In this document: positions 40,881 through 49,357 of the stretch, piece by piece
Position numbering within the stretch: position 1 is the first letter of the stretch
Layout of the letters: each line of letters begins with the position of its first letter
Assembly: GCF_006438965.1 (NCBI RefSeq)
Contig: NZ_RCZM01000001.1
Span: 993,097-1,057,096, forward strand
Length of the DNA: 64,000 nt
Origin: Pedococcus bigeumensis
GTDB lineage: Bacteria > Actinomycetota > Actinomycetes > Actinomycetales > Dermatophilaceae
Direction: 5' to 3'
Program-made: the position numbers and the translations under genes
Notes under the pieces: model-generated
Database searches by the model: none
Told to the model about the DNA's origin: nothing
The model's input: the letters and a program-made list of their open reading frames with translations, nothing else

Positions 40881-40954
40881 CCTGGCCACGGCCGACGGTC
40901 GGGTCAGGCTCGTGAACCGCCACGAATCGCTCAGCATCGCCGGCCCGGCGCCGC

Positions 40955-40960
40955 TACCCT
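40955..40960 (+). promoter_or_regulatory. -10 box TACCCT for the M16-like gene
   Basis: TACCCT in the 201-bp gap after priA would give a leader of about 115 nt. That leader holds three copies of GAGCACGAG (41001-41009, 41009-41017, 41023-41031). Nothing else is recognized in the gap. Confidence 0.45.
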
Positions 40961-41081
40961 GACGGTCGGCGCGGCGGCCGGGGGTTCGGCAGCCGCACCC
41001 GAGCACGAGAGCACGAGCTGTGGAGCACGAGCTCGAGACGGTGTGGCGACGGGCCATGGGCCCGCGGGTCAGGAGGGTGGC

Positions 41082-42737
41082 GTGTCCGTAGTACGGCGCA
41101 GCGAGATCGACGGGGTCCAGGCGTTCTGGGTGGACAGCGGTCGACCGACCCTGACGGCCTCCCTCGTCACCCGGCAGGGCATGGTCGACGAGACCCTGCC
41201 GACGACCGGGTGGACCCACTTGCTCGAACACCTCGCGCTGCACGACCGCGCCAGCGGGCCCCTGCACGTCAACGGGTCGGTGTCCCTGCTGCACACCCGG
41301 CTCGATGCGCACGGCCCGGCTGACCGGGTGGCCCAGGTGCTCGAGGCGCTCACCGGGTGGCTCGCCGAGCCCACGTTCGACGAGCTGGCCCGCGAGCAGT
41401 CGGTGCTGCGGGCCGAGGCTGCGATGCGGGGTGCGGGAGAGGTGTCCGTCGGCCTGCTCTGGCGCTACGGCGCAGGCGGGCCGGGGCTGTCGGGATACTC
41501 CGAGCCCGGACTGTCCCGCGCCGACGCGCAGGCCCTGACCGGTTTGGCGCAGCAGACGTTCACGCGCGGCAACACGGTCCTGTTCCTCGACGGGCCGCCG
41601 CCGGAGGGTCTGGCGCTGCACCTTCCCGACGGTGCGCTCCGCCGCGCGCCCGCGGCCCGGCCGTGCGATGACACGCTCCCCGCGGCGTACCTGATCAACG
41701 CGGGCATCACCCTGTCCGGTGTGCTGCCCCGTTCCGTGGCGGGCACCGTGCTGCCGCACGTCCTGCGCGAGGTGCTGACGGCCGAGTTCCGGGAGCGTGA
41801 CGGCGGCGCCTACGCCCCGTGGGCGCACTACGAGCCGGTCGACGACGAGTCCGCGGTGGTCTTCGCGGGGTCGGACGCGAACGAGGCGCTGCTCCAGAGC
41901 ATCGCCGACCGGGCGATCTTCCAGCTGGGGCAGGTCGCCAAGGGTGTGTTCAAGTCGTCGTTGGTCACCGACACGGTCGAGCAGCTCGTCCAGGCGATGA
42001 CGGACCCCTACAACCTGCCCGGTCTGGCTTACCGCGCGGCCACCGACCACCTCCGCGGGGACCCGCCGGTGGACCTTGAGGAGGTGCTCGAGGAGTACCG
42101 CGCCGTGGACCTCGACGCAGTGGTGGAGTCCGCCGCCGCGATGCGCTCCTCGCTGATGGTCGGGATCGCGCGCGAGGCACGGTGGACCCAGGAGATGCCC
42201 ATCCTCGGTATGCCGTCCGGTGCGGCGATGGTGGACGGGCGCGGCCACCGCTCGCTGAACTTCCCGGCGCACCGTGAACGCCTCGTGGTCGGGCGCGAGG
42301 GGGTTCAGATCGGTTCTGCCAAGGACTTCCGGACGGTCCGCCGCGACGAGGTGGCCGGCATGTTCGTGTACCCCGACGGAGCCCGTGAGGTCGTGGCGAG
42401 GGACGGCTGGTCGATCAACGTCGAGCCCACGCTGTGGTCGGCCGGGGCCGAGGCCACCCGCGGCATGGACGCCATGGTCCCCGCAGACCTGCACATCCCG
42501 ATGCTGGCGCGCGGCCCTGACCGGGTGCCCAGGCCGATGAGCTTCTGGCGCCGGCTGCACCATCTCGCCCAGCAGGGGAACCGGCGCTTCTGGGTCGTGG
42601 CCGCCGGCCTGTTCCTGCTGTGGATCGCCATCCTGGTGGTGGCGACCTCGGTCACCGGGCGGGTGCCGGTGGGCGGGGTGATCGGCGGCCTGGCCGTCGG
42701 GGCGTGGTCGTTCCTGCGCGAACGCAAACGCGAGTAG
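41082..42737 (+). CDS. M16-like metalloprotease with PH-like segment and C-terminal membrane helices
   Basis: The 551-residue protein begins like an M16 (pitrilysin-type) peptidase. The inverted zinc motif HLLEH is in WTHLLEHLAL near residue 44, and a downstream Glu lies in VLRAEAAMR. Residues about 385-450 form a PH-like segment (ERLVVGREGVQIGS, then VAGMFVYPDG). Two membrane helices lie at about 500-540, ending RERKRE. The combination is unusual. GTG 41082 follows AGGAGGG. It could be a membrane-tethered protease on the cytosolic face; substrate unknown. Confidence 0.72.
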   Translation: MSVVRRSEIDGVQAFWVDSGRPTLTASLVTRQGMVDETLPTTGWTHLLEHLALHDRASGPLHVNGSVSLLHTRLDAHGPADRVAQVLEALTGWLAEPTFDELAREQSVLRAEAAMRGAGEVSVGLLWRYGAGGPGLSGYSEPGLSRADAQALTGLAQQTFTRGNTVLFLDGPPPEGLALHLPDGALRRAPAARPCDDTLPAAYLINAGITLSGVLPRSVAGTVLPHVLREVLTAEFRERDGGAYAPWAHYEPVDDESAVVFAGSDANEALLQSIADRAIFQLGQVAKGVFKSSLVTDTVEQLVQAMTDPYNLPGLAYRAATDHLRGDPPVDLEEVLEEYRAVDLDAVVESAAAMRSSLMVGIAREARWTQEMPILGMPSGAAMVDGRGHRSLNFPAHRERLVVGREGVQIGSAKDFRTVRRDEVAGMFVYPDGAREVVARDGWSINVEPTLWSAGAEATRGMDAMVPADLHIPMLARGPDRVPRPMSFWRRLHHLAQQGNRRFWVVAAGLFLLWIAILVVATSVTGRVPVGGVIGGLAVGAWSFLRERKRE

Positions 42738-42759
42738 CAGCGGCCCGGACCACGCGGCA

Positions 42760-42765
42760 TACACT
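42760..42765 (+). promoter_or_regulatory. -10 box TACACT for def-fmt-rsmB
   Basis: TACACT overlaps a CGGCATAC word (42755-42762) 22 bp after the M16-like gene. It would give a leader of about 45 nt before def. Confidence 0.5.
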
Positions 42766-42816
42766 GGCAGCCCCTTTCGCCCACCCCAGCCGTGCCCGTC
42801 CAACCCAGGGAAACCG

Positions 42817-43362
42817 TTGTCGATCCAGAACATCCGCCTCTTCGGCGATCCCGTCCTGCGCACCCCCGCCGAGCCCGTCGTGGACTTCGACCGGGAGCTG
42901 CGCCAGCTGGTCAAGGACCTCACCGAGACGATGATGGACGCGCCCGGCGCCGGCCTGGCTGCCCCGCAGATCGGAGTGGGACTGCGGGTCTTCACCTACT
43001 GGATCGACGGTGAGCTCGGGCACCTGGTGAACCCCGACCTGGACCTCTCGACCGAGCTCCAGGAGGGCGAGGAGGGCTGCCTGTCCTTCCCCGGGCTGCG
43101 GTTCGAGACGCCGCGCTCGCTGCGGACGGTGGCCAAGGGCTTCAACCAGTTCGGTGAGCCGGTCGTGATCGACGGGTCCGAGCTGCTGGCCCGGTGCCTG
43201 CAGCACGAGACCGACCACCTCGACGGGATCCTGTTCATCGACCGGATGGACCGCGAGCAGCGCAAGGTCGCCATGAAGGCGATTCGCGAGGCGGAGTGGG
43301 CAGGCGGCGACACCCCGGTCGTGAAGGTCAGCCCGCACGCCACCTTCGGCCGGGGCATGTGA
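42817..43362 (+). CDS. def: Peptide deformylase
   Basis: This 181-residue metalloenzyme removes the formyl group from new proteins. The three motifs are [10 protein letters not shown] (residue 44 on), EGCLSFPG (Cys ligand) and QHETDHLDG (His ligands and catalytic Glu). The likely start is TTG 42817, an unusual codon, preceded by AGGGAAA; it gives the standard [14 protein letters not shown]-terminus. The TGA shares a base with the fmt ATG (TGATG). Deformylase and formyltransferase are thus made together. Confidence 0.93.
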   Translation: MSIQNIRLFGDPVLRTPAEPVVDFDRELRQLVKDLTETMMDAPGAGLAAPQIGVGLRVFTYWIDGELGHLVNPDLDLSTELQEGEEGCLSFPGLRFETPRSLRTVAKGFNQFGEPVVIDGSELLARCLQHETDHLDGILFIDRMDREQRKVAMKAIREAEWAGGDTPVVKVSPHATFGRGM

Positions 43363-44300
43363 TGCGGCTGGTCTTCGCCGGCACACCCGGGCCGGCGGTG
43401 CCGTCGCTCGACGCCCTCATCGCCTCGCCGCACGAGGTGGTCGCCGTCGTGACCCGTCCCGATGCCCGGGCCGGCCGCGGCCGCGGCGTGGTGCAGTCAC
43501 CGGTCCGGCAGCGGGCCGAGGAGCTCGGTCTCGAGGTGCTGACGCCGGACCGTCCGCGTGACCCCGACTTCCTCGACCGGCTGCGTGAGCTGGCGCCGGA
43601 CGCCTGTCCGGTGGTGGCCTACGGTGCGCTGATCCCGCAGGTCGCGCTCGACATCCCCCGCCGCGGCTGGGTCAACCTGCACTTCTCTCTTCTGCCGGCC
43701 TGGCGGGGCGCCGCGCCGGTGCAGCACGCGGTGATGGCCGGCGACGAGGTGACTGGAGCCTCGACCTTCCTCATCGAGGCCGGCCTCGACACCGGACCGG
43801 TCTTCGGCCTGATGACCGAGCGAATCCGTCCGCGCGACACCGCGGGTGACGTGCTCGGTCGGCTGGCGGAGGGTGGCGCGGGTCTGCTCGTCGCCACCAT
43901 GGACGGCCTCGCCGACGGATCGCTGACCCCAGTGCCCCAGGCCCTCGACGGGGTCTCGCTCGCACCCAAGATCGACGTCCAGGACGCACGAGTTCGCTGG
44001 GACCGTCCGGCCGTCGCCGTGGACCGGCAGGTGCGCGGGTGCACCCCTGCGCCCGGCGCGTGGTCGACCTTCCGTGGTGAGCGCGTCAAGCTGCTACCGG
44101 TCCAGCTCGACGAGGAGTATGCCGGGCCGGACCTCGCGCCCGGAGAGCTCGCCGCCGGGAAGCGTGCGGTCCACGTCGGCACGGCCACTGGGCCGGTGCG
44201 GCTGTCCGACGTCCGACCGCACGGCAAGAAGGAGATGACCGCGGCCGACTGGGCGCGCGGCGTCCGCATCGACGCGGGAGAGCGGTTCAGCCATGAGTGA
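43362..44300 (+). CDS. fmt: Methionyl-tRNA formyltransferase
   Basis: This 312-residue enzyme formylates initiator Met-tRNA. The formyl-donor site is seen as [17 protein letters not shown] and [10 protein letters not shown]. The start MRLVFAGTP is canonical. The C-terminal tRNA-binding OB domain runs from about residue 205 ([14 protein letters not shown]). It is coupled to def by TGATG, and its end overlaps rsmB by 8 nt. Confidence 0.95.
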   Translation: MRLVFAGTPGPAVPSLDALIASPHEVVAVVTRPDARAGRGRGVVQSPVRQRAEELGLEVLTPDRPRDPDFLDRLRELAPDACPVVAYGALIPQVALDIPRRGWVNLHFSLLPAWRGAAPVQHAVMAGDEVTGASTFLIEAGLDTGPVFGLMTERIRPRDTAGDVLGRLAEGGAGLLVATMDGLADGSLTPVPQALDGVSLAPKIDVQDARVRWDRPAVAVDRQVRGCTPAPGAWSTFRGERVKLLPVQLDEEYAGPDLAPGELAAGKRAVHVGTATGPVRLSDVRPHGKKEMTAADWARGVRIDAGERFSHE

Positions 44301-45819
44301 GCACGGACCACGGGATCCTCAACCCGGCAGGCGGAACGCGAAGGGCCGGCAGCGTCCCGAGCGCACCCATGGCGACCGGGAACGCTCGGCTCAGCGACCG
44401 AGCGAGCGCAACCGCAGCAGCGATCCACAGCGGCTCGCCGCCTACACCGTTCTGCGGGCCGTCGCGGATGGCGCCTACGCCAACCTCGAGCTCCCGAAGG
44501 TGTTGCGCGACAGGGGGATCAGCGGCAGGGATGCCGCCTTCACCACCGAGCTCGTCTACGGCGCGGTCCGGATGCACGGGCTCTATGACCCCATCATCAG
44601 CGTCGCCGCGGGACGTCCCGTGGCCAAGATCGACCCCAACGTCCTGGACACGTTGCGGCTGGGTGCCCACCAGCTGCTGGACATGCGCGTGCCCACCCAT
44701 GCCGCAGTCGACGAGACGGTGGCCCTGGCCCGCAAGGTCAACGGCGCGGGTGCGGCCGGGTTCGTCAACGCCGTCATGCGTCGGGTCAGTGAGCGCGAGC
44801 TGGACGCCTGGCTGGCCGAGGTCGTACCGACCGGCGAGCTGACCGCTCGGCTGGCCGTGGAGCAGTCGCACCCGGAGTGGATCGTCAAGGCCCTGCGAGC
44901 AGCCCTGCTCGGTCACGGTGCGGCGACGGCCGACACGGTCGACTCCGAGCTGACCGCGCTGGTGACCTCCGACAACGCCCCCGCGAAGGTGTCGCTCGTC
45001 GCCCGACCCGGCCTGGCCACCGTGGCCGAGCTCGTCGAGGCCGGCGCCGACGCCTCGCCGCTGTCGCGCGTCGGTGCGGTGCTCGACGGAGGCGACCCGG
45101 GCGGCATACCTGCGGTGCGTGACGGACGTGCGGCGGTCCAGGACGAAGGCTCACAGCTGGTCGCCCTGGCCCTGGCGGCTGTGCCGGTCGACGCCCACGG
45201 GCCCGAGCAGTGGCTCGACCTGTGCGCCGGTCCGGGTGGCAAGGCTGGGCTGCTCGCGGGCCTGGCCATCGAGGCGGGCGCCGACCTCACCGCCAACGAG
45301 GTCAGCGAGCACCGCACCGACCTGGTCCGTCAGACGCTTCGCCCGGCGATCGCTCGGGCCGCTGCTGCCGGTCGCACCGTCACGGTGCGGACCGGAGACG
45401 GCCGCACGATCGGCGAGGACGAGCCCGGACGCTACGACCGCGTGCTGGTCGACGCGCCGTGCACCGGACTTGGCGCCCTGCGTCGTCGGCCCGAGGCCCG
45501 GTGGCGGCGCACGACGGCCGATCTCGCCGACCTCGGCAAGCTCCAGCGCGAGCTGCTCGCCTCGGCCATCGACGCCACGGCGCCCGGAGGAGTCATCGGC
45601 TACGCCACGTGCAGCCCCCACCTGGCCGAGACCTCGTTCGTCGTCTCTGACGTGACGAAGCGGCGGTCGGACGTGGAGCTCCTCGATGTCCGTGACTTCG
45701 TGCGGGACACCTCCGGGGCAGCCGTGGACGTCCCGGGAACTGGCCAGACGGTTCAGCTGTGGCCGCACCTGCACGGCACCGACGGCATGTTCCTGGCCCT
45801 GCTGCGCAAGAAGGGCTGA
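44293..45819 (+). CDS. rsmB: 16S rRNA m5C967 methyltransferase RsmB
   Basis: The 508-residue enzyme has a basic N-terminal extension of about 45 residues. A NusB-like RNA-binding domain follows ([20 protein letters not shown]), then a Rossmann methyltransferase domain. SAM binding is [15 protein letters not shown]. The catalytic pair is [15 protein letters not shown] and [10 protein letters not shown] (Cys). The start lies within the end of fmt, so expression is coupled. It ends the def-fmt-rsmB set. Confidence 0.93.
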   Translation: MSEHGPRDPQPGRRNAKGRQRPERTHGDRERSAQRPSERNRSSDPQRLAAYTVLRAVADGAYANLELPKVLRDRGISGRDAAFTTELVYGAVRMHGLYDPIISVAAGRPVAKIDPNVLDTLRLGAHQLLDMRVPTHAAVDETVALARKVNGAGAAGFVNAVMRRVSERELDAWLAEVVPTGELTARLAVEQSHPEWIVKALRAALLGHGAATADTVDSELTALVTSDNAPAKVSLVARPGLATVAELVEAGADASPLSRVGAVLDGGDPGGIPAVRDGRAAVQDEGSQLVALALAAVPVDAHGPEQWLDLCAGPGGKAGLLAGLAIEAGADLTANEVSEHRTDLVRQTLRPAIARAAAAGRTVTVRTGDGRTIGEDEPGRYDRVLVDAPCTGLGALRRRPEARWRRTTADLADLGKLQRELLASAIDATAPGGVIGYATCSPHLAETSFVVSDVTKRRSDVELLDVRDFVRDTSGAAVDVPGTGQTVQLWPHLHGTDGMFLALLRKKG

Positions 45820-45870
45820 GGGTTCGGCGGGGCCGATGTCGGCGCCGGGCGCCGCTCGCGTCGGCGTCGA

Positions 45871-45876
45871 TAAGGT
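45871..45876 (+). promoter_or_regulatory. -10 box TAAGGT, leaderless GNAT gene
   Basis: TAAGGT is 6 nt before the ATG at 45883. Confidence 0.55.
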
Positions 45877-45882
45877 CGGGGA

Positions 45883-46386
45883 ATGCCGGTGACGCTCCGC
45901 CCGATGGTGTTCGAGGACGCACGCGGCGTGGGTGCGATGCACCACCAAGCGTGGGTCGACAGCTACGGATCGATCCTTCCCGACGGCTACTTCACGACCT
46001 GGACGGTGGACGATGCCGCTCAGCGGTGGGAGGACCTGTTGGCTGCCCCCACCCCTCAGGGGTTGACGCGGCTGGTCGCGGACGACGACGGGGAGATCTG
46101 CGGGTTCGTGGTGGTGGGACCTTCGCGGGCGCTGGCCGAGCGACCGCAGCCGATGCGGCAGACAGAGCTCCGGGGCCTCTACGTCAAGGCCGCGAGGTTC
46201 GGGACAGGCCTGGGGCAGCAGCTCCTCGATGCAGTGCTGGCTCGCGAGGAGTCGGCGGAGCTCTGGGTCTTCCGCGACAGCCCGCGCGCCAGGGCGTTCT
46301 ACCAACGCAACGGCTTCTCGCCAGACGGCGCCACGTGCACCGAGGAGCGGTTCCCGGACCTGCTCGAGATCAGGATGGTCCGCTGA
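45883..46386 (+). CDS. GNAT-family N-acetyltransferase
   Basis: This 167-residue single-domain GNAT protein has the N-terminal strand VTLRPMVFEDARGV, the acetyl-CoA loop LYVKAARFGTGLGQQLLD and the closing RARAFYQRNGF. The length is typical. The acceptor is unknown. It has its own leaderless promoter and separates rsmB from rpe together with the next two genes. Confidence 0.87.
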   Translation: MPVTLRPMVFEDARGVGAMHHQAWVDSYGSILPDGYFTTWTVDDAAQRWEDLLAAPTPQGLTRLVADDDGEICGFVVVGPSRALAERPQPMRQTELRGLYVKAARFGTGLGQQLLDAVLAREESAELWVFRDSPRARAFYQRNGFSPDGATCTEERFPDLLEIRMVR

Positions 46387-46428
46387 CCGCATCGGAATAG
46401 GGGCCGGTGGCAGCCGGTTGCGCCACAG

Positions 46429-47490
46429 GTGAGCACACCAGCGCTGTCCGTCCTCGACCTCGTACCCGTCCGCCAGGACCAGACCACCGGAGATGCGCTG
46501 GCCGCGACCCGCTCGCTGGCGCAGGTGGCCGATCGGCACGGCTATCGCCGCTACTGGCTGGCCGAGCACCATAACATGCCGGCCGTCGCGGCGACGAACC
46601 CGCCGGTCCTCATCGCGATGGTGGCAGCTGCCACCGAACGCATCCGGGTCGGCTCCGGTGGGGTCATGCTGCCGAACCACGCACCCCTGGTGGTTGCCGA
46701 GCAGTTCGCCCTGCTCGAGGCCGCCCACCCGGGTCGGATCGACCTGGGGATCGGTCGTGCGCCGGGCACCGATCCCGTGACGAGCTACGCCCTGCGTCAC
46801 GGAGCCGGTGGCGTCGAGGCGGACGCGGTCGCGCGGTTCCCGCAGTACGTCGACGACGTCATCTCCCTGATGTCGCCTGACGGCGTGGGCATCCGGGTGG
46901 GCGGTGACGTCCACCCACTGCATGCGACGCCCCACGCGGTCTCGGCGCCTGATGTCTGGCTGCTGGGCTCCTCGGACTACTCGGCCCGCCTCGCGGCCGA
47001 GCGTGGCCTGCCCTACGTCTTCGCGCACCACTTCTCGGGACGCGGCACGGCGGCGGCGCTCGACCTCTACCGCACCGGCTACACCCCTTCGGCCGCACAC
47101 CCTCAGCCGCGCACCTTCCTCACCGTCAACGTCGTGGTGGCTCCCACCCACGCCGAGGCCGAGCGGCTCGCGCTGCCCAACCTGGCCTCGATGGTGGCGC
47201 TGCGTTCGGGCGGACCGTTGGCGCCGCAGCTCCTGGTCGAGCAGGCTGAGGCGTCCGGGATCGCCGATGCCCACCGTGGCCTGGCGGACGAGATGCGCCA
47301 GCGATGGGTGGTCGGGACGCCCGACACCGTCGCCGCTCAGATCGCGGCCCTGGCCGCCGAGTACGACGTCGACGAGGTGATGGTGCACCCTGTCGCCGGA
47401 GCCGTCACCGGCACGCCCGCGAACCGCGCCCCAGCCCGCGAGGCGACGCTAGCCTGGCTGGCGGAGGCATTTGGCCAGCAGGTGGCGTAG
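46429..47490 (+). CDS. LLM-class flavin-dependent oxidoreductase
   Basis: This 353-residue bacterial-luciferase-like TIM barrel uses FMN or F420. Family marks are LSVLDLVPVR at the start, YWLAEHHNMPAVAATNP and RIRVGSGGVMLPNHAPLVVAEQ as separate segments, and IDLGIGRAPGTDP. PDVWLLGSSDYSARLAAERG is typical of the MsnO8-type subgroup. The substrate is unknown. GTG 46429 gives a complete barrel. It ends 22 bp from the convergent TPR-like gene. Confidence 0.88.
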   Translation: MSTPALSVLDLVPVRQDQTTGDALAATRSLAQVADRHGYRRYWLAEHHNMPAVAATNPPVLIAMVAAATERIRVGSGGVMLPNHAPLVVAEQFALLEAAHPGRIDLGIGRAPGTDPVTSYALRHGAGGVEADAVARFPQYVDDVISLMSPDGVGIRVGGDVHPLHATPHAVSAPDVWLLGSSDYSARLAAERGLPYVFAHHFSGRGTAAALDLYRTGYTPSAAHPQPRTFLTVNVVVAPTHAEAERLALPNLASMVALRSGGPLAPQLLVEQAEASGIADAHRGLADEMRQRWVVGTPDTVAAQIAALAAEYDVDEVMVHPVAGAVTGTPANRAPAREATLAWLAEAFGQQVA

Positions 47491-47512
47491 CTGGACCCGA
47501 CGGGTGCGGTCG

Positions 47513-48529
47513 TCAGGTCGGGCCTTCGAGACGTTCGATCACGGTGTCGATGTACTCGACATGGGGGCGCTCTCCCAGCGCTTGGTGCATCGCCCGGGCA
47601 GCACGCAGGTGCGAGGCCGCATCGGGTCGCGACAGGTGGACGCCGACCATGCCGGTCGCCCGCTCGAACGCGGCGTCCAGGGCCGGTGACGCCACAGCGT
47701 GCGCGTGGACCCGCGCTGCAGCCAGGGCAGCGTCAGCCGCGGCCTCATCGCCCGCCAGGGCGTGCGCTTCCGCGAGGTACAGGTCGACCAGCGCGATCCC
47801 CGGCGCGTTGTCCGGCCTGACGCTCAGCATCTCCCGGGCGGCGCCGATCCGTCGGACGGCCTGTTCCCGGTCCCCGCGGGACAGGGCCGCCTGCCCGAGG
47901 TGCAGCTCGCAGTAGGCCTCGTCGACCTCGCGCCCTGCCATCGTGGACGCTCGGTAGAGCCGCTGCGCCTCGCGAACCAGGGCCTCGCCCTCGTCAAGTC
48001 GCAGGCGGCGGATGTGCAGCTCCCCAAGGATGCGGCGACGTCCGGCATCGTCGTCGGGCTCCCGATCGGGCACCGCCAGCAGCCGCAGCGCCACCGCGTC
48101 GTCGCCGGTCTCGACCGCCACCTGGGCGCGTTGGTGCCGGGCGAGAGCCGTGGTCGGCTCGTCTCCGAGGACCGCGGTCGCCTCGAGGTACCGGCCCAGG
48201 CCGATCAGCGCGGCACCTCGCAGGTTCACGTCCGACGCCGCCAGGGTCGATCGCAGCCGTCCGGGCACGCCGGCCTCGTCCAGGAGGTGCAGCGCTCGCG
48301 CGTACTGCCCGGTGAGCACGGCACTCGTCGCACGGAGCTGGTTGCCCACCGGCCGATAGGGCCGCGGAGGCTGAGCATGGTCGAGGACCCGGGCGTGCTC
48401 ACCGGCGAGGAGCAGGTCGCTCATCGCAGCGAGTCGGCGTTTGGCGACCTGGTCGGTGAGGCCGGCCCACACGACGGCGAGCCCGGACAGCACGAGGAGC
48501 GTGACCCCAACACTCTCGAGCGCCTGCAT
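47513..48529 (-). CDS. Membrane-anchored TPR-like protein of unknown function
   Basis: The 338-residue protein starts with one membrane helix (residues 4-22, LESVGVTLLVLSGLAVVWAG). It continues with helical repeats of TPR/SEL1-like character (YARALHLLDEAGV, REVDEAYCELHLGQAALSRGD, DLYLAEAHALAGDEAAADAAL). No enzyme motif is present. The start at 48529 was chosen over 48568 because it puts the membrane helix at the N-terminus and follows a CACAAT box by 7 nt. It probably assembles partners at the membrane; this is inference. Confidence 0.68.
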   Translation of the reverse strand: MQALESVGVTLLVLSGLAVVWAGLTDQVAKRRLAAMSDLLLAGEHARVLDHAQPPRPYRPVGNQLRATSAVLTGQYARALHLLDEAGVPGRLRSTLAASDVNLRGAALIGLGRYLEATAVLGDEPTTALARHQRAQVAVETGDDAVALRLLAVPDREPDDDAGRRRILGELHIRRLRLDEGEALVREAQRLYRASTMAGREVDEAYCELHLGQAALSRGDREQAVRRIGAAREMLSVRPDNAPGIALVDLYLAEAHALAGDEAAADAALAAARVHAHAVASPALDAAFERATGMVGVHLSRPDAASHLRAARAMHQALGERPHVEYIDTVIERLEGPT

Positions 48530-48608
48530 GCGCCAGATTGTGCCGACCGCCTCCGTAGCGCGTCCCACGGTCAGGCGGAGCCGGTCCGTTCGGACGATGG
48601 CACGCCGA

Positions 48609-48614
48609 TAGGCT
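48609..48614 (+). promoter_or_regulatory. -10 box TAGGCT, leaderless rpe
   Basis: TAGGCT is 7 nt before the GTG at 48622. Confidence 0.55.
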
Positions 48615-48621
48615 TGGCAGC

Positions 48622-49278
48622 GTGCAGATCTCGCCCAGCATCCTGTCCGCCGACTTCGCGAACCTCGAGACCGAGCTGGCCCGGATCGCCAATGCCGACT
48701 GGGCCCACGTCGACGTGATGGACGGCCACTTCGTGCCCAACCTCACCCTGGGCCTGCCGATCGTCGAGGCCCTCGCGAGGGTCAGCCCGATCCCGCTCGA
48801 CTGCCACCTCATGATCGAGGACCCGGACCGCTGGGCGCCGATGTATGCCGAGGCGGGCGGCGCGTCCGTGACGTTCCACATCGAAGCTGCTCGAGACCCG
48901 CGCACCCTGGCCAAGAACCTGCGGGGGCTCGGCGCCCGCGCGGGGATGGCCATCAAGCCGAACACCCCGTTCGCGCCCTACGAGGACCTCCTGCCCGACC
49001 TCGACATGGTTCTTGTCATGACGGTGGAGCCGGGGTTCGGTGGCCAGTCGTTCATGGCCGACCAGATGCCCAAGGTCGCCCAGGTCCGCGAGGCGGTGCG
49101 CCGCCACGGCGGCGAGATCTGGGTGCAGGTCGATGGGGGAGTGTCCGCCAAGACCATCGAGGAGTGCGCCGAGGCGGGTGCCGACGTGTTCGTAGCCGGC
49201 TCGGCCGTCTACGGAGCCGAGGACGCAGCAGCCGCGGTTGACCAGCTGCGCGCGTTGGCGACGGCACACGCCCACTGA
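48622..49278 (+). CDS. rpe: Ribulose-phosphate 3-epimerase
   Basis: This 218-residue TIM-barrel epimerase of the pentose phosphate pathway has the metal and catalytic sites [30 protein letters not shown] and WVQVDGGV. The length is normal. It begins at GTG 48622, leaderless. It supplies ribulose 5-phosphate metabolism next to the rib genes, which use that substrate, although a few accessory genes lie between. A GCAGCC repeat follows the stop. Confidence 0.96.
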   Translation: MQISPSILSADFANLETELARIANADWAHVDVMDGHFVPNLTLGLPIVEALARVSPIPLDCHLMIEDPDRWAPMYAEAGGASVTFHIEAARDPRTLAKNLRGLGARAGMAIKPNTPFAPYEDLLPDLDMVLVMTVEPGFGGQSFMADQMPKVAQVREAVRRHGGEIWVQVDGGVSAKTIEECAEAGADVFVAGSAVYGAEDAAAAVDQLRALATAHAH

Positions 49279-49290
49279 GCTGATCCGTCT

Positions 49291-49343
49291 CGCAGCCGCA
49301 GCCGCAGCCGCAGCCGCAGCCGCGCCGCAGCCGCAGCCGCAGC
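49291..49343. repeat. (GCAGCC)n hexanucleotide repeat after rpe
   Basis: About five perfect GCAGCC units, a broken unit (GCGCC) and three more units fill the gap between rpe and the HNH pseudogene. It is not coding in any assigned gene. Confidence 0.85.
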
Positions 49344-49357
49344 GGTCGGGCCGATCG

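Noticed and set aside
49291-49343. GCAGCC repeats as a possible CRISPR
   Set aside because: The units are 6 bp with no spacers and no cas genes; it is a simple repeat.
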